This document shows positions 23,041-23,897 of a stretch of 23,897 nt of DNA, one piece after another (within the stretch, counting starts at the first letter, position 1; the number at the start of each line of letters is the position of its first letter). Source of the stretch: Solirubrobacteraceae bacterium (GTDB taxonomy: Bacteria > Actinomycetota > Thermoleophilia > Solirubrobacterales > Solirubrobacteraceae); NCBI GenBank assembly GCA_019683665.1, contig JADGIB010000015.1, positions 1 through 23,897 on the forward strand, given 5' to 3'. The position numbers were made by a program, and so were the translations under genes. Under the pieces are notes generated by a model. It searched no databases. It saw only the letters and a list, made by a program, of their open reading frames with translations, and was not told where the DNA came from.

Positions 23041-23391
23041 CTACGCGGCGGCGGCGACCGCCGACGCGACGTCGGCGTGGACGGCGACCGCGCCGGCCAG
23101 GCCGGTGATCTGGAGCGTGCGGGCGACCGGCGCGCCCGGCGGGACGACGACGAGCAGCCGCTGCTGGCGCGCGTCGAGCTCCTCGGCCAGGCGGAAGACG
23201 AGGCTGATCCCGGCGCTGTCGAGGTAGCCGGTCGGCGACAGGTCGAGGACGAGCGCGGTCGCGGCGTTGCCGAGCAGGACGTGCAGGCGCGCGCCGATCT
23301 CCCGCGCGTTGGAGGCGTCGACCTCGCCCTCGAGCGCCGCCACGAGGACCGGGCCGCGGCGGTCCTCGACGATGCGGGCCAGCTCGGTCAT
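23041..23391 (-). CDS. STAS-domain anti-sigma factor antagonist (RsbV/SpoIIAA-like)
   Basis: Anti-anti-sigma factors bind a serine-kinase anti-sigma factor when unphosphorylated and free a stress or developmental sigma factor. The 116 residues form a single STAS domain: VAALEGEVDASNAREI (18-32), VLDLSPTGYLDSAGI with the phosphorylatable Ser59, then LVFRLAEELDARQQRLLVVVPPG and a C-terminal Ala-rich helix. ATG 23391 overlaps the stop of the upstream PP2C-HATPase gene by four bases (ATGA), so the two are translationally coupled. The partner sigma factor is not visible. Confidence 0.92.
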   Translation of the reverse strand: MTELARIVEDRRGPVLVAALEGEVDASNAREIGARLHVLLGNAATALVLDLSPTGYLDSAGISLVFRLAEELDARQQRLLVVVPPGAPVARTLQITGLAGAVAVHADVASAVAAAA

Positions 23392-23897
23392 CCCGGCGGG
23401 AGGCGCAGCGCGCCGGCCAGGTCGCGCTCGAGCACGACGCGGGTCCCCTCCTCGGCGTCCTCGACCGTCACCGCGTCCATGAGCGCGCGCATGATCGGCA
23501 GCCCCCGCCCGCGGTTGGCGCCGCGCGCCGCGCGCCAGCGCCCGCGGTCGCGGACCTCGATGCGGACGAGCCCGTCGCGCTCGGCGGCGCGCACCTCGAA
23601 GCTGTGGCGGCCCGGCCGGTAGGCGTGCTCGATCGCGTTCGCGCACGCCTCCCCGGCGGCGACGACGACGTCGTAGGCGTCGCGCTCGGCGACCCCTCGC
23701 TCGCGCAGCCAGCGGCGCAGCACCTGGCGCACGTCGGCGAGGACGTGGCGCTCGGCCGGCCAGCGGGTGCGCAGCGGGTTCGGCAGCGGCGGGACGCGCG
23801 CGGCGATGAGGGCGACGTCGTCGGCGCGCTCGCCGCCCGCCACCCGCCCGGCCACCCGCGTGCAGAGCGCCTCGAGGCCGCCCCCGCCCGCCGCGGC
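23388..23897 (-). CDS. PP2C phosphatase-HATPase fusion, sigma-regulation protein (RsbU/RsbW-like; 5' part beyond window edge)
   Basis: The frame is open to the right edge, so only the C-terminal 169 residues are visible. The first 35 (GLEALCTRVAGRV...RADDVALIAARV) match the end of a PP2C/SpoIIE phosphatase domain, in which DDVAL-type strands close the fold. After a short Pro linker comes a GHKL ATPase of the RsbW/SpoIIAB kind: WPAERHVLADVRQVLRRWL, N-box GEACANAIEHAY, G1-like EVRDRGRW and GRGLPIMRALMD (G2). So one protein joins the opposing phosphatase and kinase activities acting on a STAS partner, which is encoded right downstream. An internal GTG at 23855 would give a kinase-only protein but would cut the phosphatase. 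Confidence 0.85.
   Translation of the reverse strand, partial: AAAGGGGLEALCTRVAGRVAGGERADDVALIAARVPPLPNPLRTRWPAERHVLADVRQVLRRWLRERGVAERDAYDVVVAAGEACANAIEHAYRPGRHSFEVRAAERDGLVRIEVRDRGRWRAARGANRGRGLPIMRALMDAVTVEDAEEGTRVVLERDLAGALRLPPG

Noticed and set aside
23049..23063. CGGCGG-CGA-CCGCCG hairpin shortly after the oppF stop, as a terminator.
   Set aside because: It lies inside the STAS coding region in an Ala/Val codon run, where such short GC stems are expected, and no T-run follows.

Overview
The window is very GC-rich (roughly three quarters G+C by eye), with almost every codon third position G or C, GTG/TTG starts as common as ATG, and genes packed into tightly overlapping operons. Together with TAnnnT -10 hexamers placed just before start codons, an IdeR/DtxR-like iron box, a CobA-HemD fusion and a PP2C-HATPase/STAS sigma-regulation pair, this suggests an actinobacterium. 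The flavour of the gene set suggests Thermoleophilia/Solirubrobacterales, but that placement is inference from style, not from a marker gene. I see no mobile elements, tRNAs, rRNAs or CRISPR arrays.

Layout. (1) 1-1408, minus strand: an iron-siderophore uptake pair, a frameshifted siderophore-interacting flavoreductase followed by a lipoprotein siderophore-binding protein that runs off the left edge. An IdeR/DtxR-like palindrome sits on the -10 and start codon of the first gene. (2) 1476-7850, plus: one dense operon, mogA-ccmA-ccmB-ccmC-ccmD-hemA-hemC-cobA/hemD, joining molybdopterin-type MogA, the heme-handling half of cytochrome c maturation System I and the early tetrapyrrole pathway. (3) 7861-8259, minus: two tiny hypothetical genes, one a two-helix membrane protein and one an acidic Pro/Asp-rich peptide. 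(4) 8284-9791, plus: a SAM hydrolase (SAM-hydroxide adenosyltransferase family) and a monofunctional biotin ligase. (5) 9925-13122, minus: a 1065-residue DEAH helicase with an acidic N-terminal insert and a C-terminal tail carrying five basic KRRTTRRRK-type repeats. (6) 13303-16831, plus: TlpA/CcmG-like thioredoxin, GalT, an AEC-family permease, D-aminoacyl-tRNA deacylase, then a 199-residue unknown. (7) 17035-23033, plus: a complete oligopeptide ABC importer in the order A-C-B-D-F with a structured leader and a strong Shine-Dalgarno. (8) 23041-23897, minus: a PP2C phosphatase-HATPase fusion (partial at the right edge) overlapping a STAS anti-anti-sigma gene.

How they fit together: heme made through HemA, HemC and CobA/HemD can be handed to CcmA-D for delivery to c-type cytochromes, and the TlpA-like thioredoxin is a candidate for keeping apocytochrome cysteines reduced. 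CcmE, CcmF, CcmH, HemB and HemL are not in the window. Iron uptake next to heme synthesis is a sensible metabolic neighbourhood. The observations most worth a second look are the SIP frameshift, the iron box fused to a leaderless promoter, the recurring TAnnnT start-proximal promoters, the repeat-tailed helicase with its hairpin-bearing upstream region, and the opp leader. I did not find anything I would confidently call a new multi-gene system.
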